64,000 nucleotides of DNA, taken from Pseudomonas sp. AL03 (lineage in GTDB: Bacteria > Pseudomonadota > Gammaproteobacteria > Pseudomonadales > Pseudomonadaceae). The position numbers and the translations under genes were made by a program. A model generated the notes under the pieces. It was given only the letters and a program-made list of their open reading frames with translations, ran no database searches and was not told where the DNA came from. The stretch is taken from contig NZ_JASBRE010000003.1 in assembly GCF_029960815.1 (NCBI RefSeq), positions 186,001 through 250,000 on the forward strand. Direction: 5' to 3'. This document shows, in pieces, positions 1 through 10,336 of the stretch. Numbering within the stretch: position 1 is the stretch's first letter; each line of letters begins with the position of its first letter.

Positions 1-2049
<2,049 letters not shown>

Positions 2050-2066
2050 TAGAGGCAACTCGGTCC

Positions 2067-2173
2067 GATCGTTCCCACGCTCTGCGTGGGAATGCAGCCC
2101 GGGACGCTCCGCGTCCCAAAAGCGGACGCAGAGCGTCCATTGAGGCGTTCCCACGCAGAGCGTGGGAACGATC
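2067..2173. repeat. REP-type inverted repeat cluster
   Basis: The outer arms read GATCGTTCCCACGC and its reverse complement at both ends (2067 and 2173). Inner GGGACGCTCCGCGTCCC and GGACGCAGAGCGTCC form further hairpins. The same core recurs at 24453-24483 and as a fragment at 35066-35077. It sits directly after metH and before the DUF2970 gene. Such elements are common intergenic repeats in Pseudomonas and may act as transcript ends or RNA stabilisers. Confidence 0.85.
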
Positions 2174-2227
2174 TATCGCTGCAATATTGTCTATGCTTAC
2201 GGCTCACACATACGTGACGAGGGGTTT

Positions 2228-2446
2228 ATGGACGATCCAGTCGACAACAAACCGCCGACGTTCTGGCAGATGCTGCACAGCATCATGGCCGCGGCGTTCG
2301 GGGTGCAAAGCGGGAAGAACCGGGCCCGGGACTTCACGCACGGCAAGCCGAGTCATTTTGTGATTCTGGGGATTTTGTTCACCGCAGTGTTTGCATTGAC
2401 GCTGTTCGGCATCGTGCAGCTGGTAGTGCACTTGGCCGGGGTTTAG
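2228..2446 (+). CDS. Small DUF2970 inner-membrane protein
   Basis: This is a 72-residue protein. I chose ATG 2228 because the family start MDDPVDNKPPTFWQ follows a GAGGGG-type site; an upstream in-frame ATG at 2162 lies inside the REP repeat and is unlikely. The N-terminal half has the pattern FWQMLHSIMAAAFGVQ, followed by a basic loop and one C-terminal transmembrane helix (about residues 46-68). This architecture matches DUF2970, whose function is unknown. Its TAG stop overlaps the TAA stop of the convergent gene. Confidence 0.8.
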   Translation: MDDPVDNKPPTFWQMLHSIMAAAFGVQSGKNRARDFTHGKPSHFVILGILFTAVFALTLFGIVQLVVHLAGV

Positions 2447-3516
2447 CGCATCAAGGTTTGCAGAGTGAACGGATAGCGATACGACGCCGGCTGGCCCTTG
2501 GCTGAAAGACGACGGAAGTTCACACCGTAATCCGGTGATGCACCCATGGCCAGCAATCGCTTGGCCTGTGCCTTGTCGATCAGTTGCAACAACGGGATCT
2601 GCCGGTCACGGCCGCCGTACTGGCTCAGGTCCACGCCCTGCTCAAGGTCATGCAACGCCACCAGTGCCCAGCCGCCCAACGTGAAGTGCCCGCCCAACAA
2701 CACGCTTATGCGTCCGTCGACCGTCGCCTGCAACGCTGCTGGCGAGGTGTTGACCGCACTGAACAACGCGTCCTTGCCGGGCATCCCGCCCATCTCCGAA
2801 TACGCCTGCATGGCGCCAAACGCCATTTCGTCATTGGCTGACCACACCAACGAGACCTTCGTGTAACGCCGGAACAGCAGTGTGGCCTGTTCATACGCCC
2901 GATCCCGGGTCCAGCCGCTGTAAACCAGCTGGCGCAAGCGCACTTCAGGGTGCTCGGCCAAGGCCCGCATCATGCCTTGCTCGCGCAGTTGCGCCGAAGG
3001 TGTGATCTTCAGGCCGGAAAACGCCAGCAACTCGATGACCTGACCGGGGGCCACGGGCGGATGCTGGCGAATCAGTTCCTTGAGCATCAGGTAGCCGCCC
3101 TCCTCATCGTTGGGCACCAGGCTGCCCAACCGATCAGCGCGATCCCCCAGCAGACTCAGCTGATTGGCCGTCAACGAAGCGTTGACCATAAACAACTTCA
3201 CCCCGCTGCCCTCGGCCAGACGCAGGATTTGCGGCGCGACGTACTGTTCGTTGACGAAAACCAGATAGTCCGGACGATTGTCACCCTGCAGCGCCAGGCG
3301 AGCTTGCGCCAGCGTGAGCTCGGGCATGCGCTGGGAATAAAGAATCTGTAGGTCAATGCCCAGATCCCTGGCCGCCGCCTGCATGAATTGCGAATAGCTG
3401 ACCCAGAAAGCTTCCTGAGTGGCTCCGGGATTCAGGAACAGCACTGATTCCGCCCGCGCACCGGGTCCGTAAACCGCGCCGCACATCAGCAGGAATGAGT
3501 AGAAAAACTTCAACAT
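2443..3516 (-). CDS. Periplasmic substrate-binding protein, sugar/LacI fold (orphan)
   Basis: This 357-residue protein has a clear signal peptide ending at GARA-ES (about residue 22). The body follows the type I periplasmic-binding-protein (Peripla_BP_4) pattern: an N-terminal beta strand ESVLFLNPG, YLVFVNEQYVAP, a mid-domain ELLAFSGLK and the typical SLVWSANDEMAFGAMQA strand-helix. No permease or ATPase gene is adjacent. It could supply a distant ABC transporter or act as the sensing domain of a regulator. The ligand cannot be deduced. It is convergent with the DUF2970 gene, with stop codons overlapping at 2443-2446. Confidence 0.75.
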   Translation of the reverse strand: MLKFFYSFLLMCGAVYGPGARAESVLFLNPGATQEAFWVSYSQFMQAAARDLGIDLQILYSQRMPELTLAQARLALQGDNRPDYLVFVNEQYVAPQILRLAEGSGVKLFMVNASLTANQLSLLGDRADRLGSLVPNDEEGGYLMLKELIRQHPPVAPGQVIELLAFSGLKITPSAQLREQGMMRALAEHPEVRLRQLVYSGWTRDRAYEQATLLFRRYTKVSLVWSANDEMAFGAMQAYSEMGGMPGKDALFSAVNTSPAALQATVDGRISVLLGGHFTLGGWALVALHDLEQGVDLSQYGGRDRQIPLLQLIDKAQAKRLLAMGASPDYGVNFRRLSAKGQPASYRYPFTLQTLMR

Positions 3517-3631
3517 TGATCGTCCGAGCCCCCGGCAATTCGCCGCGCATTATAGCCAGCGAAGTCCCGGAAAACGCTTTTATTCGGGTTATTGTCCGAC
3601 AATCGTCGGAATCGGGTCCGGACGGGGTCGG

Positions 3632-3745
3632 TTATTGATGGCTGACCCAGAATACCGCTGTGCCCACGACCAGAATGATCAAAAACAGAATGGCCCAAGC
3701 ATCGACCGTGCTGTCAGGCTTTGAAACTTTGGAAGGGTTGCTCAT
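3632..3745 (-). CDS. Small single-pass membrane protein, 37 residues
   Basis: The frame starts at ATG 3745 and reads MSNPSKVSKPDSTVDAW, followed by a hydrophobic helix AILFLIILVVGTAVFWV and a short tail SHQ. A GAGGCG-type site lies upstream of the start. A polar N-terminus followed by one transmembrane segment is typical of short conserved membrane proteins in Pseudomonas. It lies between the binding protein gene and cysI, on the opposite strand to cysI. Function unknown. Evidence is the coherent hydrophobicity pattern and plausible start. Confidence 0.55.
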   Translation of the reverse strand: MSNPSKVSKPDSTVDAWAILFLIILVVGTAVFWVSHQ

Positions 3746-4037
3746 TGCATCGCCTCTTGTCGGTTTGATCGGTGATTGCAGAAAGACTCGAGCACAGTTA
3801 AGACGATGATTGCCCGCACCACAAATGTGGGTTTTACCGTGTTGCTCCTCATTAGTCGTTTTGGTTCTTTACATATACTCAAACATCACTTTTGCGCATA
3901 ACTGCAAACTGGTATCTTGCCCCGGCTCCGTTGGGAGTGCGCGGCCGTGCGCGCAGAATTGCCGAGGCAGCATCGGAGACTTCTAGGCGAAAAACGCAAC
4001 TGGATCCGACCGGCCCAAGCCTGAGAACAGGACTTAT
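3746..4037 (+). promoter_or_regulatory. Upstream region of cysI
   Basis: This 292-base stretch has no convincing gene. It contains an AT-rich block at about 3850-3900 that is the likely promoter zone. The end carries AGGACTTAT directly before the cysI ATG as ribosome binding site. Sulfur-regulated control by CysB would be expected for this gene, but CysB sites are too degenerate to assign by eye. Confidence 0.4.
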
Positions 4038-5696
4038 ATGTACGTATACGACGAGTACGATCAGCGGATCATCGAGGACCGCGTCAAGCAGTTCCGTGAT
4101 CAGACCCGACGCTATCTGGCAGGCGAGCTGAGCGAAGAAGAATTCCGCCCCCTGCGCCTGCAAAATGGCCTTTATATCCAGCGCTTCGCGCCGATGTTGC
4201 GGGTGGCGGTGCCTTACGGCCAGCTCACTTCGCGCCAGACGCGAATGATGGCCAGGATTGCCCGTGACTATGACAAAGGCTATGCCCACATCAGCACCCG
4301 GCAGAACGTACAGTTCAACTGGCCGGCGCTGGAAGACATCCCGGACATCCTTGCCGAACTGGCGACCGTGCAGATGCACGCGATCCAGACCAGCGGCAAC
4401 TGCTTGCGCAACGTCACCACCGACCAGTTCGCCGGTGTCGCTGCCGACGAGTTGATCGATCCGCGCCCATGGTGTGAGATCGTCCGTCAGTGGACCACGT
4501 TCCACCCGGAATTCGCTTACTTGCCGCGCAAGTTCAAGATCGCCATTAACGGTTCGACGTCCGACCGTGCGGCCATCGAAGTCCATGACATCGGCCTTGA
4601 GCCGGTGCACAACGCTGCGGGCGAGCTAGGCTTCCGTGTGCTGGTGGGTGGCGGTCTCGGCCGTACCCCGGTGGTGGGCGCATTCATCAATGAATTCCTG
4701 CCGTGGAAAGACCTGTTGAGCTACCTCGACGCCATCCTGCGGGTCTACAACCGCTACGGCCGTCGTGACAACAAGTACAAAGCGCGGATCAAGATTCTGG
4801 TCAAGGCCCTGACACCTGAAGTCTTCGCGCAAAAAGTCGACGCAGAAATGGAACACCTTCGCGGTGGCCAGACCACGCTGACCGAAGCCGAAGTGCATCG
4901 CGTGACCAAACACTTCGTCGACCCGGACTATAAGGCTCTGGACAACCAGACCGCTGAACTGGCCGAGCTCGACAAACAGCACCCTGGCTTCGCTCGCTGG
5001 CGCTCCCGCAATACCCTGGCCCACAAGAAGCCAGGTTATGTGGCCGTGACACTGTCCCTGAAGCCAACCGGTGTTGCACCGGGCGACATCACCGACAAGC
5101 AGCTCGATGCCGTTGCCGACCTGGCCGATCGTTACAGCTTCGGTCAGCTGCGCACCTCTCACGAGCAGAACATCATTCTGGCCGACGTTGAACAAAGTCA
5201 GTTGTTCGCGATGTGGGGCGAGTTACGTGAACAGGGTTTCGCCACGCCGAACATCGGCTTGCTGACCGACATCATCTGCTGCCCGGGCGGCGACTTCTGT
5301 TCCCTGGCCAACGCCAAGTCGATCCCGATTGCCGAATCAATCCAGCGTCGCTTCGAAGACCTGGATTACCTATTCGATATCGGCGAACTGGACCTGAACA
5401 TTTCCGGTTGCATGAACGCCTGTGGTCACCACCACGTCGGCCACATCGGCATCCTCGGGGTGGACAAGAAAGGCGAAGAGTTCTACCAGGTTTCCCTGGG
5501 TGGCAGCGGAAGTCGCGACGCCAGCCTGGGTAAAATTCTCGGCCCGTCCTTTGCCCAGGACGTCATGCCTGATGTGATCGAAAAGCTGATCGACGTGTAC
5601 ATCGAACAACGTACCGAAGACGAGCGTTTCATCGACACTTATCAGCGTATTGGCATTGACCTCTTCAAGGAGCGCGTCTATGCAGCGAATCATTAA
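4038..5696 (+). CDS. cysI: Assimilatory sulfite reductase (siroheme, nitrite/sulfite reductase family)
   Basis: This 552-residue protein reduces sulfite to sulfide in cysteine biosynthesis using siroheme coupled to a [4Fe-4S] cluster. The cluster ligand motifs are visible: CCPGGDFC at about residues 414-421 and SGCMNACGHH at about 456-465. The N-terminal and central ferredoxin-like repeats are present (RQNVQFNW, QTSGNCLRN, SHEQNIILAD). The single-chain, ferredoxin-type form is the usual Pseudomonas arrangement, without a CysJ flavoprotein partner nearby. The ATG follows AGGACTTAT. It overlaps the DUF934 gene by 17 bases, indicating translational coupling. Confidence 0.95.
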   Translation: MYVYDEYDQRIIEDRVKQFRDQTRRYLAGELSEEEFRPLRLQNGLYIQRFAPMLRVAVPYGQLTSRQTRMMARIARDYDKGYAHISTRQNVQFNWPALEDIPDILAELATVQMHAIQTSGNCLRNVTTDQFAGVAADELIDPRPWCEIVRQWTTFHPEFAYLPRKFKIAINGSTSDRAAIEVHDIGLEPVHNAAGELGFRVLVGGGLGRTPVVGAFINEFLPWKDLLSYLDAILRVYNRYGRRDNKYKARIKILVKALTPEVFAQKVDAEMEHLRGGQTTLTEAEVHRVTKHFVDPDYKALDNQTAELAELDKQHPGFARWRSRNTLAHKKPGYVAVTLSLKPTGVAPGDITDKQLDAVADLADRYSFGQLRTSHEQNIILADVEQSQLFAMWGELREQGFATPNIGLLTDIICCPGGDFCSLANAKSIPIAESIQRRFEDLDYLFDIGELDLNISGCMNACGHHHVGHIGILGVDKKGEEFYQVSLGGSGSRDASLGKILGPSFAQDVMPDVIEKLIDVYIEQRTEDERFIDTYQRIGIDLFKERVYAANH

Positions 5697-6174
5697 GAAC
5701 AACGAAGTCGTCGACGAAACCTGGCACCTGTTGCCCAAGGATTTCAACATCGACGAAATCACCAATTGCGACGACTACATTGTCCCGCTACAGCTGTGGC
5801 GCGAACACAGCCGTATGCTCAAGGCCCGCGACGGCGGGTTGGGTGTGTGGCTGGACGCTGACGAAGAAGCCGAAGAAATCGGTGAAGACGTGGCAGACTT
5901 CAAGGTGATCGCCTTGAATTTCCCTGCCTTCACCGACGGCCGCAACTATTCCAACGCCCGTTTGCTGCGCGACCGTTACGGTTTCAAAGGCGAGCTGCGG
6001 GCGATTGGCGATGTGCTGCGCGACCAGCTGTTTTACCTGCATCGCTGCGGTTTCGACGCGTTTGCCATTCGCGCCGATAAAGACCCGTACGAAGCCCTTG
6101 AAGGTCTCAAGGACTTCTCGGTGACCTATCAGGCCGCCACAGACGAACCGCTGCCGCTGTTCCGTCGCCGTTGA
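5680..6174 (+). CDS. DUF934 protein, sulfite reductase partner
   Basis: This 164-residue protein starts at ATG 5680 inside the 3' end of cysI (17-base overlap), preceded by AAGGAGCGCG in cysI. The sequence contains VIALNFPAFTDGRNYSNARLLRDR and ELRAIGDVLRDQLFYLHRCGFDAF, which are hallmark blocks of DUF934. DUF934 genes follow cysI in many proteobacteria, often annotated as an oxidoreductase or electron-transfer accessory without biochemical proof. The overlap and shared direction suggest it works with CysI. Confidence 0.9.
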   Translation: MQRIIKNNEVVDETWHLLPKDFNIDEITNCDDYIVPLQLWREHSRMLKARDGGLGVWLDADEEAEEIGEDVADFKVIALNFPAFTDGRNYSNARLLRDRYGFKGELRAIGDVLRDQLFYLHRCGFDAFAIRADKDPYEALEGLKDFSVTYQAATDEPLPLFRRR

Positions 6175-6181
6175 TCGTGAT

Positions 6182-6211
6182 GCCTTGAACCTCCATCCGG
6201 AGGTTCAAGGC
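6182..6211. terminator. Hairpin terminator between cysI unit and the LRR toxin-like gene
   Basis: A perfect 13-base stem GCCTTGAACCTCC / GGAGGTTCAAGGC encloses the loop ATCC. A pyrimidine-rich tract follows on the plus strand (TTCTCCCCTCCC). The two flanking genes converge here, so it may serve both. Confidence 0.7.
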
Positions 6212-6225
6212 GTTCTCCCCTCCCG

Positions 6226-9200
6226 TCAAGGCACTGGATGCTCTCCTAGCGGAATTGGCCGTCCCATGGCTATCCAGTTGCTGTAAAGGCGCGCCCGATC
6301 TTCCAGCACGGTAAACAACCTGAACGGATTCTCCGCATCGGCGAGTGTCGTTTCGACACATTGCCGCAGCCAGCCCCACAACTCCTCTGAAGCATCCGCT
6401 TCACGCAGCAATCGCCATACCCGGGCTTGCAGCAACCAGTAACCAACGCGGAAATCCGCCGTCAGGCTTAACCCGTCCATGCCCCGCAGAAACGCAGCAC
6501 CCGAGGGTTTTGCCGCGAACCGCTGCCAGATCTCCTGCCGGGATGTCCGCAATAGCTCGTCACCTTCCTCCAGCCACGGTATCGCGCTGCCATAATCAAC
6601 GCCCGGCTCGCTCAGCCAGAGATTGATGCCGGTGCGCTCCCGATGTTCGACCAGTCGTATCAGCGTATCCTCATCCGTGAGCGGGTTGCCCCAAAGCCGT
6701 ATCCGATCCTTGGCGACAGCCTGATTCAGTATCGCGTCGGGAACCCGAGTGATCCGGTTGTCGCGCAAATCCAGCGAAGTCAAATACGGGTCATTGGCAA
6801 TGCCCACCGGGCATCGGGTAATACCGGTGTTTCTCAGGTTCAGAACGCGCAATTCGTTCAAGCCCAGCACCACAGGCGGGACGGCCAACGGATTATCACT
6901 CAGGTCCAGCGTTTGCAAACTGAGCAGATCGCAAAAATGCCCGGCGGTGTCTTCTTTGAACGCTAGAAACGTGGCGTTGAGATTCAGTGTTTCGAGCCGG
7001 TTCATTTGCCGAATCGTCGAGGGCAGCTCACCCTCCAGCACGCCAGCGGCGTTGAGGCGGCGCAGGTCGACATTTTTCAGATTCAGGGAATGCAGGTTCG
7101 GGAAACTCTCCAGAAACGCATTCAGGCTCTCGCGCTCGAGCAGGTGCAATCCGTGCATCGACAGTTCGATGACCTCGTCGAAACGAACGTTCATCGCCGG
7201 CAAACGGTGATAGTCCTCAAAATCCAGATTGAGTTTGTAACCGGCAACCCCTTCGCCAGAAAGGACGCGATCGGTGTCAGCCGAACGCTTTTGCCAGATG
7301 GCGATCAATTCGTCGGCCAGTTCGTTGCGGGTTTGGCGTTCGTAGTCGATCACGTGCTGCAACATTTCAACATTGTGCGCCGCCACCTGTTGAGCGTTCA
7401 TGCCTGCAGCGTCTTCATCGCCCAGCGTGAGGAAGTCCAGATCCATATCATCGACATCCAGCAACGACTGATCGACCCAGTAGCGCAGATCAATGCTCAA
7501 TTGCTGCAACTGTAACTTCAGACTGTCCAGAAGCGCTTGAGCCCCAACGCCCGCCGCTCGAAGCAGTTCATCAGCTTGGGCGTTGGTGAAATCCGGATAA
7601 AGATCCTTGACCTGCAGCCGCATCATTTCATGGGTCAGCGCCGCAGCTTGCGGGGTGTGCGGAAATCCGCCGCCGCGCAAACCCTGGGATTCAAAAGGCA
7701 ATCCGCTATCCATTCGATTCAACCCGAGCATCAGCTCGGAACGTGTGATCGCCTGCTCACCGAGGCGAAGCCGTAATTCGCCGGCCTGATCCAGCGAGCG
7801 CAAGGACAACGCCTCGCGCTCCTCGGCAGACAACGCACCGAGTAGCGCGCAAAACAAATCCGACTTTGCGGTGGCGGTATCCGCCGCTGCAGAATTTCGA
7901 TAGCGGTTACCGGTCTTGATCAACCGACGGCAGTCCGGCGAATCGAGCGGGCCGCAGCGATCCAGTACCCGGCCACTGATCGAACCCTCAAGCACTTCGA
8001 TTCGCAAGCGCCTGGGCCAACCGGGTAAGCGCCCAAGTGAATGCAGGGCGAGGATATCGGATTCGGGGTGATCGATCGAGTGCAAGTAAAGACTCTCATA
8101 GGCGCGATTGAGCCTTACGTGGCCTTGATACTGTCGGGCCTTGCCGTCCAGGCGCTTGAACACCTGAAGCGCCTCGACAGCATCGACCGGCCGCACGATT
8201 TCGACGCCCGAGCGGTCCAGGATCTGCTCCACGACGGCTTTCGGCAAACCGGGATACTCCCGTTGAAACAACCGAACCCATTCGTGCTCCGACTGCTGGA
8301 GTGCCTGATAACGCGTATTGAACAATTGCGCTCGCGCTGCCGGGTCGACAATCGCTTCAAGCGCCTGATCGAGCTTGAATCGGCTGATGGTGTCGACCAG
8401 CAGCGGAGTCGGCGCACGCCCGACCTGCATCAGGCGCAACATGTCGTCGACGGTACTGATTCTGGCGATTTGGCCCAGCACCTCATCACTGAACGAAGCA
8501 AACGGGGCGCACACACCACGGATCAGCTCCAACCGTGTCAGCACCGACGGTGGCGCTTGCCCGGGTGTGAGGAGAGCCGTCGCGTCGGGCAGAAGCTCGG
8601 TGCTCGGTTCGCTGACGGGCTCCGAGGACTCGTGGAGTGTTTCAGCCACTCTGCCCGCGCTTGCGCCTTCGCCCTTGAGAGCCGCGACAGCCCCGGCCAA
8701 CGGTAGCGCATTGAGCAAGCCGAACACGGTGCGCGTCACGCCTTCGGAACGTTTTTCGGCGGTTTGGCCGTTGACTGCCTGATTGATGCCGTAGCCGGCA
8801 TCGATGAGCCCGGCCAGCGCCAACAACCCTTCGCCACCGGGAACAAACAGTGCCAACGGACCAAACTGGTTGATCCACCGCACCAGCGGTTCAACTACCG
8901 CACTCAGATTGTCTCGATTGACCTGAGCATCGTCACGGATGGATTTGACGCTGGCCATGGCCGCCCGCTTCATGGTCAACACCAGTTGCGCAAACGGATC
9001 GACTGCGGCAGACGCACGCTCAACGTCGATGTAGTCCTGCGGCTCCCAATAGCCGTCATCGTTGAAGAAACCGGCGTTCTTTGTCAGCCTGTGCTTTCTC
9101 GGGTAGATCGCCATCCCCTCCAATGCAGTCAAGACACCCGCATGAAAGGTGCCGTCCTCACGGTCATCATCATCAAAGTGCGCGGCCAGGGCTTGTTTTG

Positions 9201-10146
9201 TGTCAGCCCCCTTTGCTTGCGCCACGACCCATTCGCGCAAGTGGTGGACGTCGACAAACTCATGCAACGGCGAAGAGTTCGCCGGGATGTACAACAAGAT
9301 CCTGGTGCCCGCGCGTTGGCGAAAGCACCAGATATCAGTCGAGGTGTGGCGATAGATCGTCAGGCGACTGGCCTCGACTTGCGCACTGACGCGGGTCGGG
9401 GTTTGCAGGTCGGTGGTGGTCAACGTGCTCCAGGCTTGATCCGCCGGCAATCCGCTTGCCTGCATCGCCAGCGCCAGGCCCTCATGGCTCAGACTGCCTT
9501 CCTGATATTGCAGGCAGGCACTCATGATAAACGCTGCCTTGACCGACGTTCTCAGCGCGTACGGTTCGGCCCGCACGATCCGCTCATCAGCGGGCCAGGC
9601 AAGATCGAGATAATCCTGAAAGTGAGTCTGCAGATCCAATGTCCACACCCACCGCTTGAAATCGGCTGGTCTGAGGGCGATTTGCGTGGTGGGGCCGAAG
9701 GCTTGTGGCACCGTCTGACGGTAGATGCCTTCGTAGGTTTCGTGGTTGCCGCTGCCGTGGTAGGCAAACTCATCGACATTGGCCACGATGTGGACGCAAG
9801 GGCCGATGTCGGGCGGCGTGTACAGGCCGAATGCGGTTTCGCCGAAACGACCGTCGCCGACGGTTTGATAGTTGGACAGCAGCGCCTGTAACAGTGTCTG
9901 CGAGTTTACCACCCGACCTTGCTGGCTACCGTCCTGATAGGGATGCCCATGGTAGTTGTAGTCGAGCGTTACCAACAAAGTCGTCTGCGGCTCAATGCCC
10001 GGCCCCCATTTCTCCTTGATCAACTGTGCGCCGAACTGTTCGGGAGATTGCGGCAGCGCTGTGTTCACTGTCGACCTCAGTTCTTCACCCATCGGCAGGA
10101 CGGGCGAACTCGGCACACTAACGTTGTCACGCAGATGGTCATTCAT
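6226..10146 (-). CDS. DUF6543 (dermonecrotic-toxin-like) protein with leucine-rich repeats and partial NEL-like C-terminus
   Basis: From ATG 10146 the protein has 1306 residues; GGA lies six bases before this ATG, whereas the in-frame ATG at 10152 has no usable site. The frame stays open to 10311 without a good start. Roughly residues 20-500 show the large toxin-like region seen in Pseudomonas DUF6543 proteins (DYNYHGHPYQDGSQQGRVV, HIVANVDEFAYHGSGNHETY), with hydrophobic stretches near 440-540. About residues 1000-1150 hold leucine-rich repeats (LHSLNLKNVDL, LETLNLNATFL, LQTLDLSDNPLAVPP, LRVLNLRNTGI, LTSLDLRDNRI). The last 110 residues resemble the start of a NEL ubiquitin-ligase region (WQRFAAKPSGAAFLRGMDGL, YWLLQARVWRLLREADASEE) with one Cys in LRQCVETTL. 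The chain then ends where a canonical NEL domain would continue for some 200 residues. No chaperone or type III genes are adjacent. Role likely in host or competitor interaction (inference). Confidence 0.8.
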   Translation of the reverse strand: MNDHLRDNVSVPSSPVLPMGEELRSTVNTALPQSPEQFGAQLIKEKWGPGIEPQTTLLVTLDYNYHGHPYQDGSQQGRVVNSQTLLQALLSNYQTVGDGRFGETAFGLYTPPDIGPCVHIVANVDEFAYHGSGNHETYEGIYRQTVPQAFGPTTQIALRPADFKRWVWTLDLQTHFQDYLDLAWPADERIVRAEPYALRTSVKAAFIMSACLQYQEGSLSHEGLALAMQASGLPADQAWSTLTTTDLQTPTRVSAQVEASRLTIYRHTSTDIWCFRQRAGTRILLYIPANSSPLHEFVDVHHLREWVVAQAKGADTKQALAAHFDDDDREDGTFHAGVLTALEGMAIYPRKHRLTKNAGFFNDDGYWEPQDYIDVERASAAVDPFAQLVLTMKRAAMASVKSIRDDAQVNRDNLSAVVEPLVRWINQFGPLALFVPGGEGLLALAGLIDAGYGINQAVNGQTAEKRSEGVTRTVFGLLNALPLAGAVAALKGEGASAGRVAETLHESSEPVSEPSTELLPDATALLTPGQAPPSVLTRLELIRGVCAPFASFSDEVLGQIARISTVDDMLRLMQVGRAPTPLLVDTISRFKLDQALEAIVDPAARAQLFNTRYQALQQSEHEWVRLFQREYPGLPKAVVEQILDRSGVEIVRPVDAVEALQVFKRLDGKARQYQGHVRLNRAYESLYLHSIDHPESDILALHSLGRLPGWPRRLRIEVLEGSISGRVLDRCGPLDSPDCRRLIKTGNRYRNSAAADTATAKSDLFCALLGALSAEEREALSLRSLDQAGELRLRLGEQAITRSELMLGLNRMDSGLPFESQGLRGGGFPHTPQAAALTHEMMRLQVKDLYPDFTNAQADELLRAAGVGAQALLDSLKLQLQQLSIDLRYWVDQSLLDVDDMDLDFLTLGDEDAAGMNAQQVAAHNVEMLQHVIDYERQTRNELADELIAIWQKRSADTDRVLSGEGVAGYKLNLDFEDYHRLPAMNVRFDEVIELSMHGLHLLERESLNAFLESFPNLHSLNLKNVDLRRLNAAGVLEGELPSTIRQMNRLETLNLNATFLAFKEDTAGHFCDLLSLQTLDLSDNPLAVPPVVLGLNELRVLNLRNTGITRCPVGIANDPYLTSLDLRDNRITRVPDAILNQAVAKDRIRLWGNPLTDEDTLIRLVEHRERTGINLWLSEPGVDYGSAIPWLEEGDELLRTSRQEIWQRFAAKPSGAAFLRGMDGLSLTADFRVGYWLLQARVWRLLREADASEELWGWLRQCVETTLADAENPFRLFTVLEDRARLYSNWIAMGRPIPLGEHPVP

Positions 10147-10280
10147 ATGCATTCCATTGCAAACATAAGGAATAGCACCATAAGCCGCTATTTTTGGATC
10201 GGCAGCAGGAAGGATCGTCTGCGCACTTAGGAGAATTCGCTGATGGTTGAGGGCAGGGGGTAATTCGAAGATGACAGGAC

Positions 10281-10308
10281 AAAAAAACCGCGGCGCACGC
10301 CACGGTTT
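10281..10308 (-). terminator. Rho-independent terminator of sohB
   Basis: Read on the minus strand, the stem AAACCGTGGCG / CGCCGCGGTTT (one G-U type mismatch) is followed by a run of seven T. It lies about 30 bases after the sohB stop. Confidence 0.8.
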
Positions 10309-10336
10309 CATTTGTTTACGGACGCGCAGTGAAGCT

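Noticed and set aside
10147..10311. N-terminal extension of the LRR toxin-like protein
   Set aside because: The frame is open but ATG 10311 has no ribosome site and the extension lacks signal or domain features; ATG 10146 has GGA at a suitable distance.
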